From Rhizobium sp. WSM4643 (lineage in GTDB: Bacteria > Pseudomonadota > Alphaproteobacteria > Rhizobiales > Rhizobiaceae): 64,000 nt of DNA. The notes under the pieces were generated by a model. The model did not search any database, was not told where the DNA came from, and saw only the letters and a list, made by a program, of their open reading frames with translations. Both the position numbers and the translations under genes were made by a program. The stretch lies in assembly GCF_025152745.1 (NCBI RefSeq), contig NZ_CP104040.1:1674001-1738000 (forward strand), given 5' to 3'. Shown piece after piece: positions 7,911-16,212 of the stretch. The first letter of the stretch is position 1. Each line of letters opens with the position of its first letter.

Positions 7911-8230
7911 CGTAAGATGCGCGTCTCCTCACCTTGATAGCAATGGAGATGCATCCACTTCCCAAAAAACTGAAAGGCTTCGACGACCTTGGAAATGGTA
8001 AATATGCAGATTCTCTCATCCGCCGGTGGCTTGCAACACGAGTGGAATAAGAGAACGCGCAAAGAATCGACTTTGCTGAGATATCTGCTTACTTCCGCTT
8101 TCACAGCAGCCGGCGGAATCGCGATGTGATCTGATCGCTCATAAGTTCGTTCCAGACGGCTTACACGCCCTTCCAGGTCGATGAGGAGATTGCGAAGTCC
8201 GGCTTGATGCATTTCCCGCCGCCATTGCAC
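7907..8230 (-). CDS. Hypothetical protein in tRNA-Asn island
   Basis: A 107-residue protein starting MQWRREMHQAG, with a helical, possibly coiled-coil segment (LLIDLEGRVSRLERTYERS) and three cysteines in the second half (SCCK, HCYQ). No domain recognised. Its stop overlaps the presumed start of the following broken gene by four bases (ATGA), which suggests an old two-gene operon. It lies close to tRNA-Asn inside the presumed island. Alternative start codons cannot be excluded. Confidence 0.4.
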   Translation of the reverse strand: MQWRREMHQAGLRNLLIDLEGRVSRLERTYERSDHIAIPPAAVKAEVSRYLSKVDSLRVLLFHSCCKPPADERICIFTISKVVEAFQFFGKWMHLHCYQGEETRILR

Positions 8231-8316
8231 GCGACGGACTATATCGCTGGCGCTAGAGGATAGGGAATAAGCTATTCACAGGCAGCTAAAAGCGGGAGGG
8301 AAAGTGGGAAGTTAGT

Positions 8317-8351
8317 ACCTGTTTCGGATTTCTCAACAAAAACAGGTACTT
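8317..8351 (-). terminator. Hairpin downstream of tRNA-Asn
   Basis: Arms GTACCTGTTT and AAACAGGTAC enclose a 15-base loop, directly after the tRNA 3' end. A hairpin of the same position and size but different sequence (AAGCGCCTGC/GCAGGCGCTT, 5748-5786) follows the duplicated tRNA end. Confidence 0.5.
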
Positions 8352-8362
8352 ATTTCCTAAAA

Positions 8363-8437
8363 TGGCTCCCCGGGCCGGATTCGAACCGGCGACCTGTCGA
8401 TTAACAGTCGAATGCTCTACCGCTGAGCTACCAGGGA
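8363..8437 (-). tRNA. tRNA-Asn (GTT)
   Basis: Minus strand folds into a cloverleaf: acceptor TCCCTGG pairs with CCGGGGA, the D-arm is AGCTCAGCGGTAGAGC, the anticodon loop CTGTTAA has anticodon GTT, the T-arm contains GGTTCGAATCC, and CCA is encoded. Its 3' end is duplicated at 5793-5805. Confidence 0.95.
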
Positions 8438-8554
8438 TCACTGCTTGGCGCGGTGTGAGTGCGCTAATACAAACGCTTTCCCGATTTGCCAAGCGGTTTT
8501 TTCAAAAAAATGAAATGAACTTGTATTTGGGTTGTCTGCGCCCATCTCTGGGCA

Positions 8555-8872
8555 ATGACAAATGTGAATGATCGCAGTGAGACAAACAGCGGCGAAAAGC
8601 GCAAGGCACGGGCAGGGCGCTTCGGCATCGATCATGCAAGCGGCAGGCTTGTGCTCGGCTCCTTCAGCATCGGCATGCCGCGCTCGCGCATCGCGCGGAT
8701 GGCGCTCGGCGCAGCCCTCATTTTCTGCGGATTACTGGGTTTCCTGCCCATCCTGGGCTTCTGGATGCTGCCGCTCGGTTTCCTCGTGCTCTCACACGAT
8801 CTGCCGTTCGCGCGCCGGCTGCGACGGCGTCTGGCGGTCTGGTGGCACAGACACCGGAGACCCGCTGACTGA
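8555..8872 (+). CDS. Small inner-membrane protein
   Basis: A 105-residue protein with a basic N-terminal tail and two adjacent hydrophobic segments (about residues 47-65 and 66-80: ALGAALIFCGLLGFLPILGFW...). The C-terminus is very basic (RRLRRRLAVWWHRHRR). The Gly/Pro-containing membrane hairpin recalls the short PGPGW-type membrane proteins of alphaproteobacteria. Stand-alone gene next to tRNA-Asn. Function unknown. Confidence 0.65.
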   Translation: MTNVNDRSETNSGEKRKARAGRFGIDHASGRLVLGSFSIGMPRSRIARMALGAALIFCGLLGFLPILGFWMLPLGFLVLSHDLPFARRLRRRLAVWWHRHRRPAD

Positions 8873-8976
8873 CGGCCACCCCGGAACGGGTCTTGTAGAA
8901 CAGTGGATCGCCTTTCGCATTCGTGGTTTATGGAACGTAAAATCCGAAAACGCGCCACAATGATGCAGGTGAGGAA

Positions 8977-9270
8977 ATGAAGGCATTTTTTGTTGTCGTC
9001 CTGTCGGCAACTGTCCTCTCAGGCATTTCCGCCGAGGCCCAAGTAGACAGCCGCGGCTTTGACGCTCGTGGCATCTGTCGCCGTCCTGAAGGCTGCGTGG
9101 TCGACCAAGGTCAAGGCGGCAGCTACAACGGACCGCGCAACTATCGCAATTTTAACGGCCGGAACGAGCGTGATGGGAGGAACGACCGCGAGCGGAACGA
9201 TCGCCGCTACCGTTCTCAGAACAGAAGTGACAATTTCAATGCGGGAACCGCGTTGGCGCAAGCCCTGTGA
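8977..9270 (+). CDS. Secreted Asn/Arg/Gly-rich small protein
   Basis: A 97-residue protein with a clear signal peptide (MKAFFVVVLSATVLSG... cleavage after AEA about residue 21). The mature region contains one Cys pair (GICRRPEGC) and a low-complexity N/R/D/G-rich segment (NGRNERDGRNDRERNDRR) that should be disordered. A ribosome-binding site (GTGAGGA) precedes the ATG. A periplasmic or extracellular protein of unknown function. Confidence 0.6.
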   Translation: MKAFFVVVLSATVLSGISAEAQVDSRGFDARGICRRPEGCVVDQGQGGSYNGPRNYRNFNGRNERDGRNDRERNDRRYRSQNRSDNFNAGTALAQAL

Positions 9271-9298
9271 TTGAGCTGGGCGTGCAGCCTATGCACAT

Positions 9299-9637
9299 CT
9301 AGTTCGATCTGAGTTCGCTTTCCTCGAAAGTCCCGCCATGGTCCGGATCAAGACCTGTCGCCAGCAACAAGCTGCAGGCGGCAAGGAGGAGGACGAGCTT
9401 GACTGCATAGGATGCCACGGAGACCGGTTGTCGACGGCCCTGTGATACGCGACACGGCGCTATATAATATTTGTAATAGAAGTGCGGATCATCGGTTTCC
9501 AGCAGGTTCTGGTAGACGTGCAACGGAATATCCGCATGCTTCAAAGGCGGAGAACCGGGGAACTTTACATAGAGATCCCGGGTTTCGGCGTCGTATGCCG
9601 CATGTACGTGCTTCGATTTGAGGGCAGCCCAATCCAT
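9299..9637 (-). CDS. KTSC-domain-like protein with C-terminal membrane segment
   Basis: A 112-residue protein. Residues 8-60 resemble the KTSC fold: VHAAYDAETRDLYVKF, then a proline-containing strand and VYQNLLETD...FYYKY, typical of short domains found alone or next to lysyl-tRNA synthetase-like sequences. A hydrophobic segment (about residues 78-95, VKLVLLLAACSLLLATG) could anchor it in the membrane, unusual for this small domain. Family assignment is by pattern recall. A second KTSC-like gene lies at 10595-10897. Confidence 0.55.
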   Translation of the reverse strand: MDWAALKSKHVHAAYDAETRDLYVKFPGSPPLKHADIPLHVYQNLLETDDPHFYYKYYIAPCRVSQGRRQPVSVASYAVKLVLLLAACSLLLATGLDPDHGGTFEESELRSN

Positions 9638-9899
9638 CGCAAGCTCCTATACCCTCCCGAAAATAATTGAGTCCCGGAGGAGGATCGAAGTCAAGTCAAG
9701 AATTTGTTTCAAATGCCATTATTGGCAGGAAATGGGGCATCGTCATGGCCATGGAAATTCCGGCCGGCGCGCGTGCCGTTTCGGGATGACAAAATGGTCG
9801 TTTCGGCAGCAGCGGAATGGCGTTTTTCCGAAATGCCCTCTTGCGATTTCCTTACGATCATTCTAAACGCTCGCCACGGCTCAGATAACGAGCGCGTGA

Positions 9900-9973
9900 G
9901 GCCTCGTGGCGGAGTGGTGACGCAGAGGACTGCAAATCCTTGTACCCCGGTTCAATTCCGGGCGAGGCCTCCA
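9900..9973 (+). tRNA. tRNA-Cys (GCA)
   Basis: Acceptor GGCCTCG pairs with CGAGGCC, discriminator T, CCA encoded. The anticodon stem-loop GAGGACTGCAAATCCTT carries anticodon GCA. The T-arm is CCCGGTTCAATTCCGGG. No duplicate of its 3' end was seen nearby. Confidence 0.95.
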
Positions 9974-10438
9974 TACTTTTTCACCATTGAAAACAAACGG
10001 TTGCCGCTTTCGAAGGCGGTTTCGCGCCGCCCGCCATGTCGCATTCACGTTGCCGGCAATTCCCCTGCAATTCCGGGTATTCCTCTGGGCTACCGGCAAA
10101 TCCACGCGAATGAAACGCGATGGAATGACCTCTATGGGTTTTTCGGGGCGCGGGAGGAATAAATGGTACGAGCGTCACGAGGGGAGTCGAGAGCGTCGTC
10201 GTTGCGCGAATCGATTCCGCTGATATGAATATTCTACTTTAGATTTCCTGAAGGCACGTCGGGTTTTCGGCGCGGTGTTCACTCGCTCATCTCAAAAGCG
10301 AGGCCCCGGCAACGGGAGACAGCTAAAGGTCCGGTTTCGTCACCCGGAAACCAGAGGTCACTCCTCTGCACCCTTCATCGCGATTGCAATCGATTGGCTT
10401 AACCGCCGGTGTACATCGGCCTCCTGTATGGAGCCGGA

Positions 10439-10534
10439 ATGAACATTACGTTCATCTGGAAGACGGGCGTAAAGGTGACGATAACCGCCAAATTCGTTTG
10501 GACGTTGTTCCTGATCTACGCCATGCTTCCCTAA
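10439..10534 (+). CDS. Possible 31-residue peptide
   Basis: ATG at 10439 with GGAG close upstream encodes M-N-I-T-F-I-W-K followed by a moderately hydrophobic stretch ending FLIYAMLP-stop. A strong GC-rich hairpin follows within 10 bases, which would suit a short transcript. There is no homology that I recognise. It could equally be part of a noncoding RNA ending in that hairpin. Confidence 0.3.
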   Translation: MNITFIWKTGVKVTITAKFVWTLFLIYAMLP

Positions 10535-10538
10535 CTCG

Positions 10539-10573
10539 CGCTGGGGGACCGACGTCAAGTCGGCCCCCCAGCT
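10539..10573 (+). terminator. Strong GC hairpin
   Basis: Arms GCTGGGGGACCGAC and GTCGGCCCCCCAGC pair at 13 of 14 positions around a GTCAA loop. No T-run follows, so it may be an RNA structure rather than an intrinsic terminator. Confidence 0.4.
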
Positions 10574-10594
10574 TCAGAAAGTCACCCTGAAACC

Positions 10595-10897
10595 CTACCA
10601 AACCCGCTGGCTCGGCGAAAAATCGAACCGTGACGGATTGATTCCCGTGAGGCGGTAGAGCGCCTTCAGGCCGCCCTTGCGAATTTGAGCCTGATATTCC
10701 AGATCGCTCAATTCAGGCCCGTCATCGATTTCGGGGCCGGCGCCAAGCAGCCGCCGCATGCCCTGCGGCGAAATGCAGGTGAAGCTGCGAATGTCGCCGC
10801 TGCTGTATTTGATCAGCAGCAGGCGGGCATCGGCGTTGTAGTGAAGCGCTTCTATGTAGCGCGATTGGATCAGGAAGGTTTGCATGCGCACACCCAT
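10595..10897 (-). CDS. KTSC-like small protein
   Basis: A 100-residue soluble protein. Residues 6-50 (IQSRYIEALHYNADARLLLIKYSSGD...) have the alternating strand pattern of KTSC domains: a short sequence pairing Y-x-x-x-x-L-x-V/I-x-Y with a following GxxxxF. No membrane span or signal peptide. It stands alone on the minus strand. Function of the domain is not established. Confidence 0.55.
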   Translation of the reverse strand: MGVRMQTFLIQSRYIEALHYNADARLLLIKYSSGDIRSFTCISPQGMRRLLGAGPEIDDGPELSDLEYQAQIRKGGLKALYRLTGINPSRFDFSPSQRVW

Positions 10898-11065
10898 AGC
10901 GGAAGGCGAGGGCGGTGCGACAAAATGGTTGACGTAACGTTAATGCGCATGCGGCTGTCGGTGCTGGATTTCAAAAGAAACAGACGCATATCAGGCCTGC
11001 GCCCGCCGGCATGAGATTGCCGCAGACGCCATGCAGAGAGATATCTCCGAGCTCGCTTCGGCGCC

Positions 11066-11176
11066 CTATCGTCTCCAGGTCGTTTCGCCGTCCAGCAACC
11101 CGCAGCAGAATACGCCGATAAGCGCTGCGACGATGAAGAAATCGAACAGCGTGAAATATTCGAAAATCGCAGACAT
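11066..11176 (-). CDS. 36-residue membrane peptide
   Basis: Encoded M-S-A-I-F-E-Y-F-T then one hydrophobic helix (LFDFFIVAALIGVFCCGLL) and a short polar tail ending TWRR. An excellent ribosome-binding site (GGAGGAGCAGGCC-ATG) stands before the start. A plausible -10 (TATGAT) lies about 40 bases upstream. The vicinal Cys-Cys in the helix is notable. Below common length cut-offs; function unknown. Confidence 0.5.
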   Translation of the reverse strand: MSAIFEYFTLFDFFIVAALIGVFCCGLLDGETTWRR

Positions 11177-11383
11177 GGCCTGCTCCTCCTATTTCCTCCG
11201 ATGCAGATCATAACATGAAGGGGCGGAACGTTCCACGCTGGGGTTGCAGCGTCCATCCTGCCCCTGTGGCGCGGATGAGGCGCCGGCCGGATTCTTTTCG
11301 CCGGCGGCTGCCAAGCCTTGAAAGCATCCGTGGCGGAGATTAAGAGACGAGGGACAGGAACCGCTTTTTAAGAGCGAGAGGAC

Positions 11384-12049
11384 ATGATGGATTTCGAAGC
11401 AGCGCGCGCAAAGATGGTCGATACCCAGGTTCGCACGACGGACGTTACCTCGCATTCCGTGCTGACGGCGTTTCTCACGGTGCCGCGTGAGGCTTTTGTG
11501 CCGGAGAAGGCGAAACTGCTGGCTTATATCGATAACGATGTCGAGATCTCCGCAGCCGCACCGGGAAAGCCGGCCCGCTTCCTGATGGAAGCGTCGCCGC
11601 TCGCCAAGCTGCTGCAGCTGGCCGCGATCACCAAGGATGATTTCGTGCTCGAAGTCGGTTGCGGCACCGGTTACACATCGGCGCTGCTATCGATCATTGC
11701 CGGCTCCGTCATCGCGCTTGAATGTGACGAGACGCTAGCCACTGAAGCGAAGGCGCAGCTGGCTGGTTACGCCAAAGTCGAAGTCGTGACCGGCCCGCTC
11801 GAACAGGGCTACGCTGCCGGCGCTCCCTATGATCTGATCTTCATCAACGGCGCAGTCGAAGAGGTTCCGGCCGCCCTTCTCGGGCAATTGCGTGATGGTG
11901 GCCGTCTGGTCACCGTCGAAGGTTACGGCAACGCCGCCCGCGCCAAGGTCTTCGTCGCCGAGCGCGGCGCCATTTCGGAAAACGTCTTCTTCAATGCCTC
12001 GGTCAAGCCACTGCCGGGCTTCGCCAAGGCGCGCGAATTCGTTTTCTGA
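11384..12049 (+). CDS. Protein-L-isoaspartate methyltransferase-like protein
   Basis: A 221-residue SAM-dependent methyltransferase of the isoaspartyl methyltransferase (PIMT/Pcm) fold. An N-terminal helical cap (MVDTQVRTTDV... VPREAFVP) precedes SAM motif I LEVGCGTGYTSALL at about residues 89-102. The acidic post-motif residue (ALECDE, about 112-117) binds the SAM ribose. The protein may repair isoaspartate damage, or may use another substrate, since the window also has a second, more typical pcm at 34097. Followed by a perfect terminator, then popZ and valS. Confidence 0.8.
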   Translation: MMDFEAARAKMVDTQVRTTDVTSHSVLTAFLTVPREAFVPEKAKLLAYIDNDVEISAAAPGKPARFLMEASPLAKLLQLAAITKDDFVLEVGCGTGYTSALLSIIAGSVIALECDETLATEAKAQLAGYAKVEVVTGPLEQGYAAGAPYDLIFINGAVEEVPAALLGQLRDGGRLVTVEGYGNAARAKVFVAERGAISENVFFNASVKPLPGFAKAREFVF

Positions 12050-12382
12050 CATCGTTCTTGTCGATGACATTCAGCGACGGGCGCCATCGGCGCCCGTTTT
12101 TATCAGCGCCGCTGGAAAGCCTTCACAAACATCATCTACCCTGACGCCGCCACGGCCGATCGGACGGATGTTATGCGCTTCAAATTCTTTTTCATCGGAT
12201 GTCGCCGCCGCAAAATTGCAACAGGCTTTGCGGGTGGCAAAGATCAGGTAACAAAACTGTGCATGGCCGCATTCATTTGATTCGCGATGATTTTTTTCAC
12301 GCCTGGGGTATTCTAAGGTCGTGGTGATTCGGATGAACGCTCCACACCATCCGGTCGTTGTTTTGGAATAACGGGGATAGAA
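12050..12382. other. 333-base gap with terminator
   Basis: Holds the terminator at 12077-12102 and presumably the popZ promoter. No gene seen. From memory, several Rhizobiales place a TolC-family gene between this methyltransferase and the popZ-valS pair; none is present here. Confidence 0.4.
12077..12102 (+). terminator. Rho-independent terminator
   Basis: Perfect stem ACGGGCGCC / GGCGCCCGT with ATC loop followed by TTTTT, 28 bases after the methyltransferase stop. Confidence 0.9.
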
Positions 12383-13252
12383 ATGGCTCAGCCAAGTGTA
12401 GCGCGTGAACCGTCCATGGAAGAAATTCTGGCGTCCATCCGTCAGATCATCGAAAGCAATGAGCCTGGCGGCGGCAAGGCGATTTCCGCATCCCTGCCAC
12501 CGGTCTACGGCGCCGACGAGGATGACAACAGCTCCGAAATTCATCTGACGGTCGACGACACCTATGCCGGCGTGGAGTTCCCCGAACCGGTCATGCGCTC
12601 CTCCGATCCGCGTTTCGTCGCCGCCAATTCGGCAGGTACCGCTCCCGAAGCAGAAGTGCCGGCGCGCGCGCTGTCGCTTGCCGATGTCGCCGCCCGCGTG
12701 CGCGCTGCCTCCGAGCGTAGCGCCGTGCAAGCCGGTCAGGCGCTGCGCGAAATTCCGAGCGGTTTCCGCCAGCCCGAACCGCAGCCGGCCGTGACGCCTG
12801 AAGCGCCGCGCGCCGCGGCACCACAGCCGCAGCAGTCGCAGCCTGTTTTCGCGGCTGCCGCAGCGCCCGTTCAGCCTGTTGCAATCCAGCAGCCGGCCGA
12901 GCCGGTTGTTATGGAAACGCCTGAGGTGGCCGTCGCCGAGCCAGCGCCTGCTATCGAAACAGTGCCGCCGGCCATGGCGCCCGCTCAATCGTCGACGGAC
13001 CGTTTCCTGCCGAGCGTTATGGACGAGGTCCAGCCGACGCTGCTTTCGGAGGATGCCGGCCTGCAGATCAGCCGCTCTTTCGAGGAGCTCGCCGCCGCGA
13101 TCGACGGTGCCGAGCGCCGCTCGCTGGACGAGATCGCGGAGGACATGCTGCGCCCGATGCTGCGCGAGTGGCTGGATGATAATCTGCCGACACTGGTCGA
13201 ACGGTTGGTGCGCGAGGAAATCGAGCGCGTGGCCCGCGGCCCGCGCCGCTGA
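12383..13252 (+). CDS. popZ: PopZ-family polar organizing protein (DUF2497)
   Basis: A 289-residue protein with the PopZ layout. A short N-terminal helix (PSMEEILASIRQIIE, about residues 10-25) binds client proteins. A long Pro/Ala/Gln/Glu-rich disordered middle (about 60-210) and a C-terminal oligomerisation region (about 240-285, RSLDEIAEDMLRPMLREWLD, LVERLVREEIERVARG) follow. In Caulobacter PopZ tethers the ParB-bound origin at the pole; in Agrobacterium, a rhizobial relative, it marks the growing or new pole. It sits 117 bases before valS with a terminator between, the common alphaproteobacterial arrangement. Confident on both conserved ends. Confidence 0.9.
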   Translation: MAQPSVAREPSMEEILASIRQIIESNEPGGGKAISASLPPVYGADEDDNSSEIHLTVDDTYAGVEFPEPVMRSSDPRFVAANSAGTAPEAEVPARALSLADVAARVRAASERSAVQAGQALREIPSGFRQPEPQPAVTPEAPRAAAPQPQQSQPVFAAAAAPVQPVAIQQPAEPVVMETPEVAVAEPAPAIETVPPAMAPAQSSTDRFLPSVMDEVQPTLLSEDAGLQISRSFEELAAAIDGAERRSLDEIAEDMLRPMLREWLDDNLPTLVERLVREEIERVARGPRR

Positions 13253-13270
13253 TCGGATTGCTTTTTCCTG

Positions 13271-13306
13271 AAAAGCCGCTCCGGTCTCCGGGGCGGCTTT
13301 TTTATT
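13271..13306 (+). terminator. Rho-independent terminator after popZ
   Basis: AAAAGCCGCtCCGG / CCGGgGCGGCTTTTTT forms a stem-loop with a T-run, 19 bases after the popZ stop. Confidence 0.9.
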
Positions 13307-13368
13307 GACTTGGCCGAGACCATCCTATTTACAAACGCCCATCCTCGAACCTCGAAATTGGTCAGAAA

Positions 13369-16212
13369 ATGCTCGACAAGACCTATGATTCCGCCGCCGT
13401 CGAACCGAAAATCGCCGCGATATGGGATGAGGCGGACGCTTTCCGCGCCGGCGCGAACGCCAAAGCCGGGGCCGAGACCTTCACCATCGTGATCCCGCCG
13501 CCGAATGTCACCGGTTCGCTGCACATGGGCCATGCGCTGAACAACACGCTGCAGGACATCCTGGTGCGCTTCGAGCGCATGCGCGGCAAGGACGTGCTCT
13601 GGCAGCCGGGCATGGACCACGCCGGCATCGCCACGCAGATGGTCGTCGAGCGCAAGCTGATGGAACAGCAGCTGCCGGGACGCCGCGACATGGGCCGCGA
13701 AGCCTTCATCGACAAGATCTGGGAATGGAAGGCTGAATCGGGCGGCCTGATCTTCAACCAGCTGAAACGCCTGGGTGCGTCGTGCGACTGGTCGCGCGAA
13801 CGTTTCACCATGGACGAGGGCCTGTCGAAGGCCGTTCTCGAGGTTTTCGTCACGCTCTACAAGCAGGGCCTGATCTATCGCGACAAGCGCCTGGTCAATT
13901 GGGACCCGAAGCTCTTGACGGCGATTTCCGATATCGAAGTCGAGCAGCACGAGGTCAAGGGCAATCTCTGGCACCTGCGCTATCCGCTGGAAAAGGGCGT
14001 AACCTACCAGTACCCGATCGCTTTCGATGAAGAAGGCAAGCCGACCGAATTCGAGACGCGCGATTATGTAGTCGTCGCAACGACACGACCGGAGACCATG
14101 CTGGGCGATACCGGTGTGGCTGTCAATCCGAAGGATGAACGCTATCAGGGCATTGTCGGCAAGCATGTCATTCTGCCGATCGTCGGCCGCAGGATTCCGA
14201 TCGTTGCCGACGATTATGCCGATCCGGCTGCCGGCACCGGCGCGGTGAAGATAACGCCCGCGCACGATTTCAACGACTTCGACGTCGGCAAGCGCGCAGG
14301 TCTTCGTGTCATCAATATCATGAATGGCGACGGCACGATCACCATCAAGGACAATGAGGACTTTCTCGAAGGTCTCGACAATCCGGCGGCGCTGCATGGC
14401 GCCTGGGATCGCCTGGAAGGGCAGGACCGTTTCTATGCGCGCAAGGTCATTGTCGAGATTTTCGAAGAGGCGGGCCTGGTCGACAAGATCGAACCGCACA
14501 AGCATATGGTCCCGCACGGCGACCGCGGCGGCGTGCCGATCGAGCCGCGGCTGACCGAACAATGGTATGTCGATGCCAAGACGCTCGCCGAACCGGCGAT
14601 CGCTTCGGTGCGCGAAGGCCGCACCAGGATGGTGCCGAAGAGCTGGGACAAGACTTATTACGAATGGATGGAAAACATCCAGCCCTGGTGCGTCTCCCGT
14701 CAGCTCTGGTGGGGTCACCAGATCCCCGCCTGGTACGGCCCGGACGGCCAGGTCTTCGTCGAAAGGGCCGAGGAAGAGGCACTGCAGGCGGCGATCCAGC
14801 ATTATCTCTCTCATGAGGGGCCGATGAAGGCCTATGTCGAGGACCTGCTCGAAAACTTCAAGCCGGGCGAGATCCTGACGCGTGACGAGGACGTGCTCGA
14901 CACCTGGTTCTCCTCAGCACTCTGGCCCTTCTCGACGCTCGGCTGGCCGGACGAGACGCCGGAGCTGGCGCGTTATTACCCGACCAATGTTCTCGTTACC
15001 GGCTTCGACATCATCTTCTTCTGGGTCGCCCGCATGATGATGATGGGTCTGCACTTCATGAAGGACGAGGACGGCGAACCCGTCGAGCCGTTCCAGACCG
15101 TCTATGTCCACGCGCTGGTGCGCGACAAGAATGGGCAGAAGATGTCGAAATCGAAAGGCAACGTCATCGATCCCCTGGAGCTGATCGACGAATACGGCGC
15201 CGACGCGCTACGGTTCACTCTGGCGATTATGGCGGCGCAGGGCCGCGACGTGAAGCTCGATCCGGCCCGCATCGCCGGCTACCGCAATTTCGGCACCAAG
15301 CTCTGGAACGCCACGCGCTTCGCTGAGATGAATGGTGCGAAGAGCGACCCGCACTTCGTGCCGGAGGCCGCCGAACTCACCATCAACCGCTGGATCCTTA
15401 CGGAACTTGCCCGCACGGAACGTGACGTTACGGAAGCGCTCGAAGCCTTCCGCTTCAACGATGCCGCCGGCGCGCTCTATCGCTTCGTCTGGAACGAGGT
15501 CTGCGACTGGTATCTCGAGCTCTTGAAGCCGGTCTTCAATGGCGAAGACGAGGGCGCCAAGGCTGAAGCCCAGGCTTGTAGCGCTTATGTTCTCGAAGAG
15601 ATTTACAAGCTGCTGCATCCCTTCATGCCCTTCATGACCGAAGAGCTCTGGGCGCATACGGCAGGCGAAGGTAAAGAGCGCGACACATTGGTCTGCCATG
15701 CCGAATGGCCGGCGCCGTCCTATGCCGACGACGGAGCGGCCGACGAGATCAACTGGCTGATCGACCTCGTTTCCGGCATCCGCTCGGTGCGCGCCGAAAT
15801 GAATGTGCCGCCGTCGGCGACAGCGCCGCTCGTCGTCGTCAAGGCCAATAACCTGACACGCGAAAGGCTGTTCCGCCACGACGCCGCCATCAAGCGGCTT
15901 GCGCGCGTCGAGGCGATATCGCTGGCTGAGGATGCGCCCAAGGGTGCCGCTCAGATCGTCGTCGCCGAAGCTACCATCTGCCTGCCGCTCGGCAAACTGA
16001 TCGACCTTTCCGCCGAAAAGGCTCGCTTGGAAAAGGCGATTGCCAAGATGGAAGGCGAGATCTCCCGCATCGACGGCAAGCTCTCCAATGAGAAGTTCGT
16101 CGCCAACGCCAATCCCGACGTGGTCGATGCCGAACGCGATCGTCTCGAGGAACTGAAGGGTCAGATCGCAAGCTTGAGGATCGCTCTTTCCAGGGTGAGC
16201 GAAGCCGGGTAA
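13369..16212 (+). CDS. valS: Valyl-tRNA synthetase
   Basis: A 947-residue class I aminoacyl-tRNA synthetase that charges tRNA-Val. Visible are the HIGH-type motif (PPPNVTGSLHMGH, about residues 43-55) and the CP1 editing domain (about 200-340, with TTRPETMLGDTGVAV and GTGAVKITPAHD). The KMSKS loop (GQKMSKSKGNV) lies near 588-598, an anticodon-binding domain follows, and the C-terminal coiled coil is at about 880-945 (LSAEKARLEKAI). Length agrees with bacterial ValRS (about 950). Own transcription unit between two terminators. Confidence 0.98.
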   Translation: MLDKTYDSAAVEPKIAAIWDEADAFRAGANAKAGAETFTIVIPPPNVTGSLHMGHALNNTLQDILVRFERMRGKDVLWQPGMDHAGIATQMVVERKLMEQQLPGRRDMGREAFIDKIWEWKAESGGLIFNQLKRLGASCDWSRERFTMDEGLSKAVLEVFVTLYKQGLIYRDKRLVNWDPKLLTAISDIEVEQHEVKGNLWHLRYPLEKGVTYQYPIAFDEEGKPTEFETRDYVVVATTRPETMLGDTGVAVNPKDERYQGIVGKHVILPIVGRRIPIVADDYADPAAGTGAVKITPAHDFNDFDVGKRAGLRVINIMNGDGTITIKDNEDFLEGLDNPAALHGAWDRLEGQDRFYARKVIVEIFEEAGLVDKIEPHKHMVPHGDRGGVPIEPRLTEQWYVDAKTLAEPAIASVREGRTRMVPKSWDKTYYEWMENIQPWCVSRQLWWGHQIPAWYGPDGQVFVERAEEEALQAAIQHYLSHEGPMKAYVEDLLENFKPGEILTRDEDVLDTWFSSALWPFSTLGWPDETPELARYYPTNVLVTGFDIIFFWVARMMMMGLHFMKDEDGEPVEPFQTVYVHALVRDKNGQKMSKSKGNVIDPLELIDEYGADALRFTLAIMAAQGRDVKLDPARIAGYRNFGTKLWNATRFAEMNGAKSDPHFVPEAAELTINRWILTELARTERDVTEALEAFRFNDAAGALYRFVWNEVCDWYLELLKPVFNGEDEGAKAEAQACSAYVLEEIYKLLHPFMPFMTEELWAHTAGEGKERDTLVCHAEWPAPSYADDGAADEINWLIDLVSGIRSVRAEMNVPPSATAPLVVVKANNLTRERLFRHDAAIKRLARVEAISLAEDAPKGAAQIVVAEATICLPLGKLIDLSAEKARLEKAIAKMEGEISRIDGKLSNEKFVANANPDVVDAERDRLEELKGQIASLRIALSRVSEAG

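Larger units (their letters stand above)
5806..8371. mobile_element. Small tRNA-Asn-associated island, no integrase
   Basis: About 2.57 kb lies between the tRNA-Asn 3' end and its 13-base duplicate at 5793-5805. Contents are an acyltransferase, a frameshifted gene and a 107-residue hypothetical, all reading away from the tRNA, with lower GC than neighbouring core genes. No integrase or excisionase is present, so this is probably a deleted remnant of a larger integrated element. The boundary call is inference from the repeat pair. Confidence 0.5.
9974..10594. other. 621-base intergenic stretch after tRNA-Cys
   Basis: Apart from a possible 31-residue reading frame at 10439-10534 and the strong hairpin at 10539-10573 I see no supported gene here. 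Overlapping reading frames have arginine-rich shadow composition. Confidence 0.5.

Noticed and set aside
10358..10558. A 66-residue minus-strand frame after tRNA-Cys
   Set aside because: Composition and position opposite a small hydrophobic plus-strand frame and hairpin suggest chance; no ribosome-binding site.
12985..14814. A 609-residue open frame antisense to popZ and valS
   Set aside because: Lies fully opposite valS, whose motifs are unmistakable; the frame has the Asp/Val/Arg-rich composition of a GC-rich antisense shadow and no domain.
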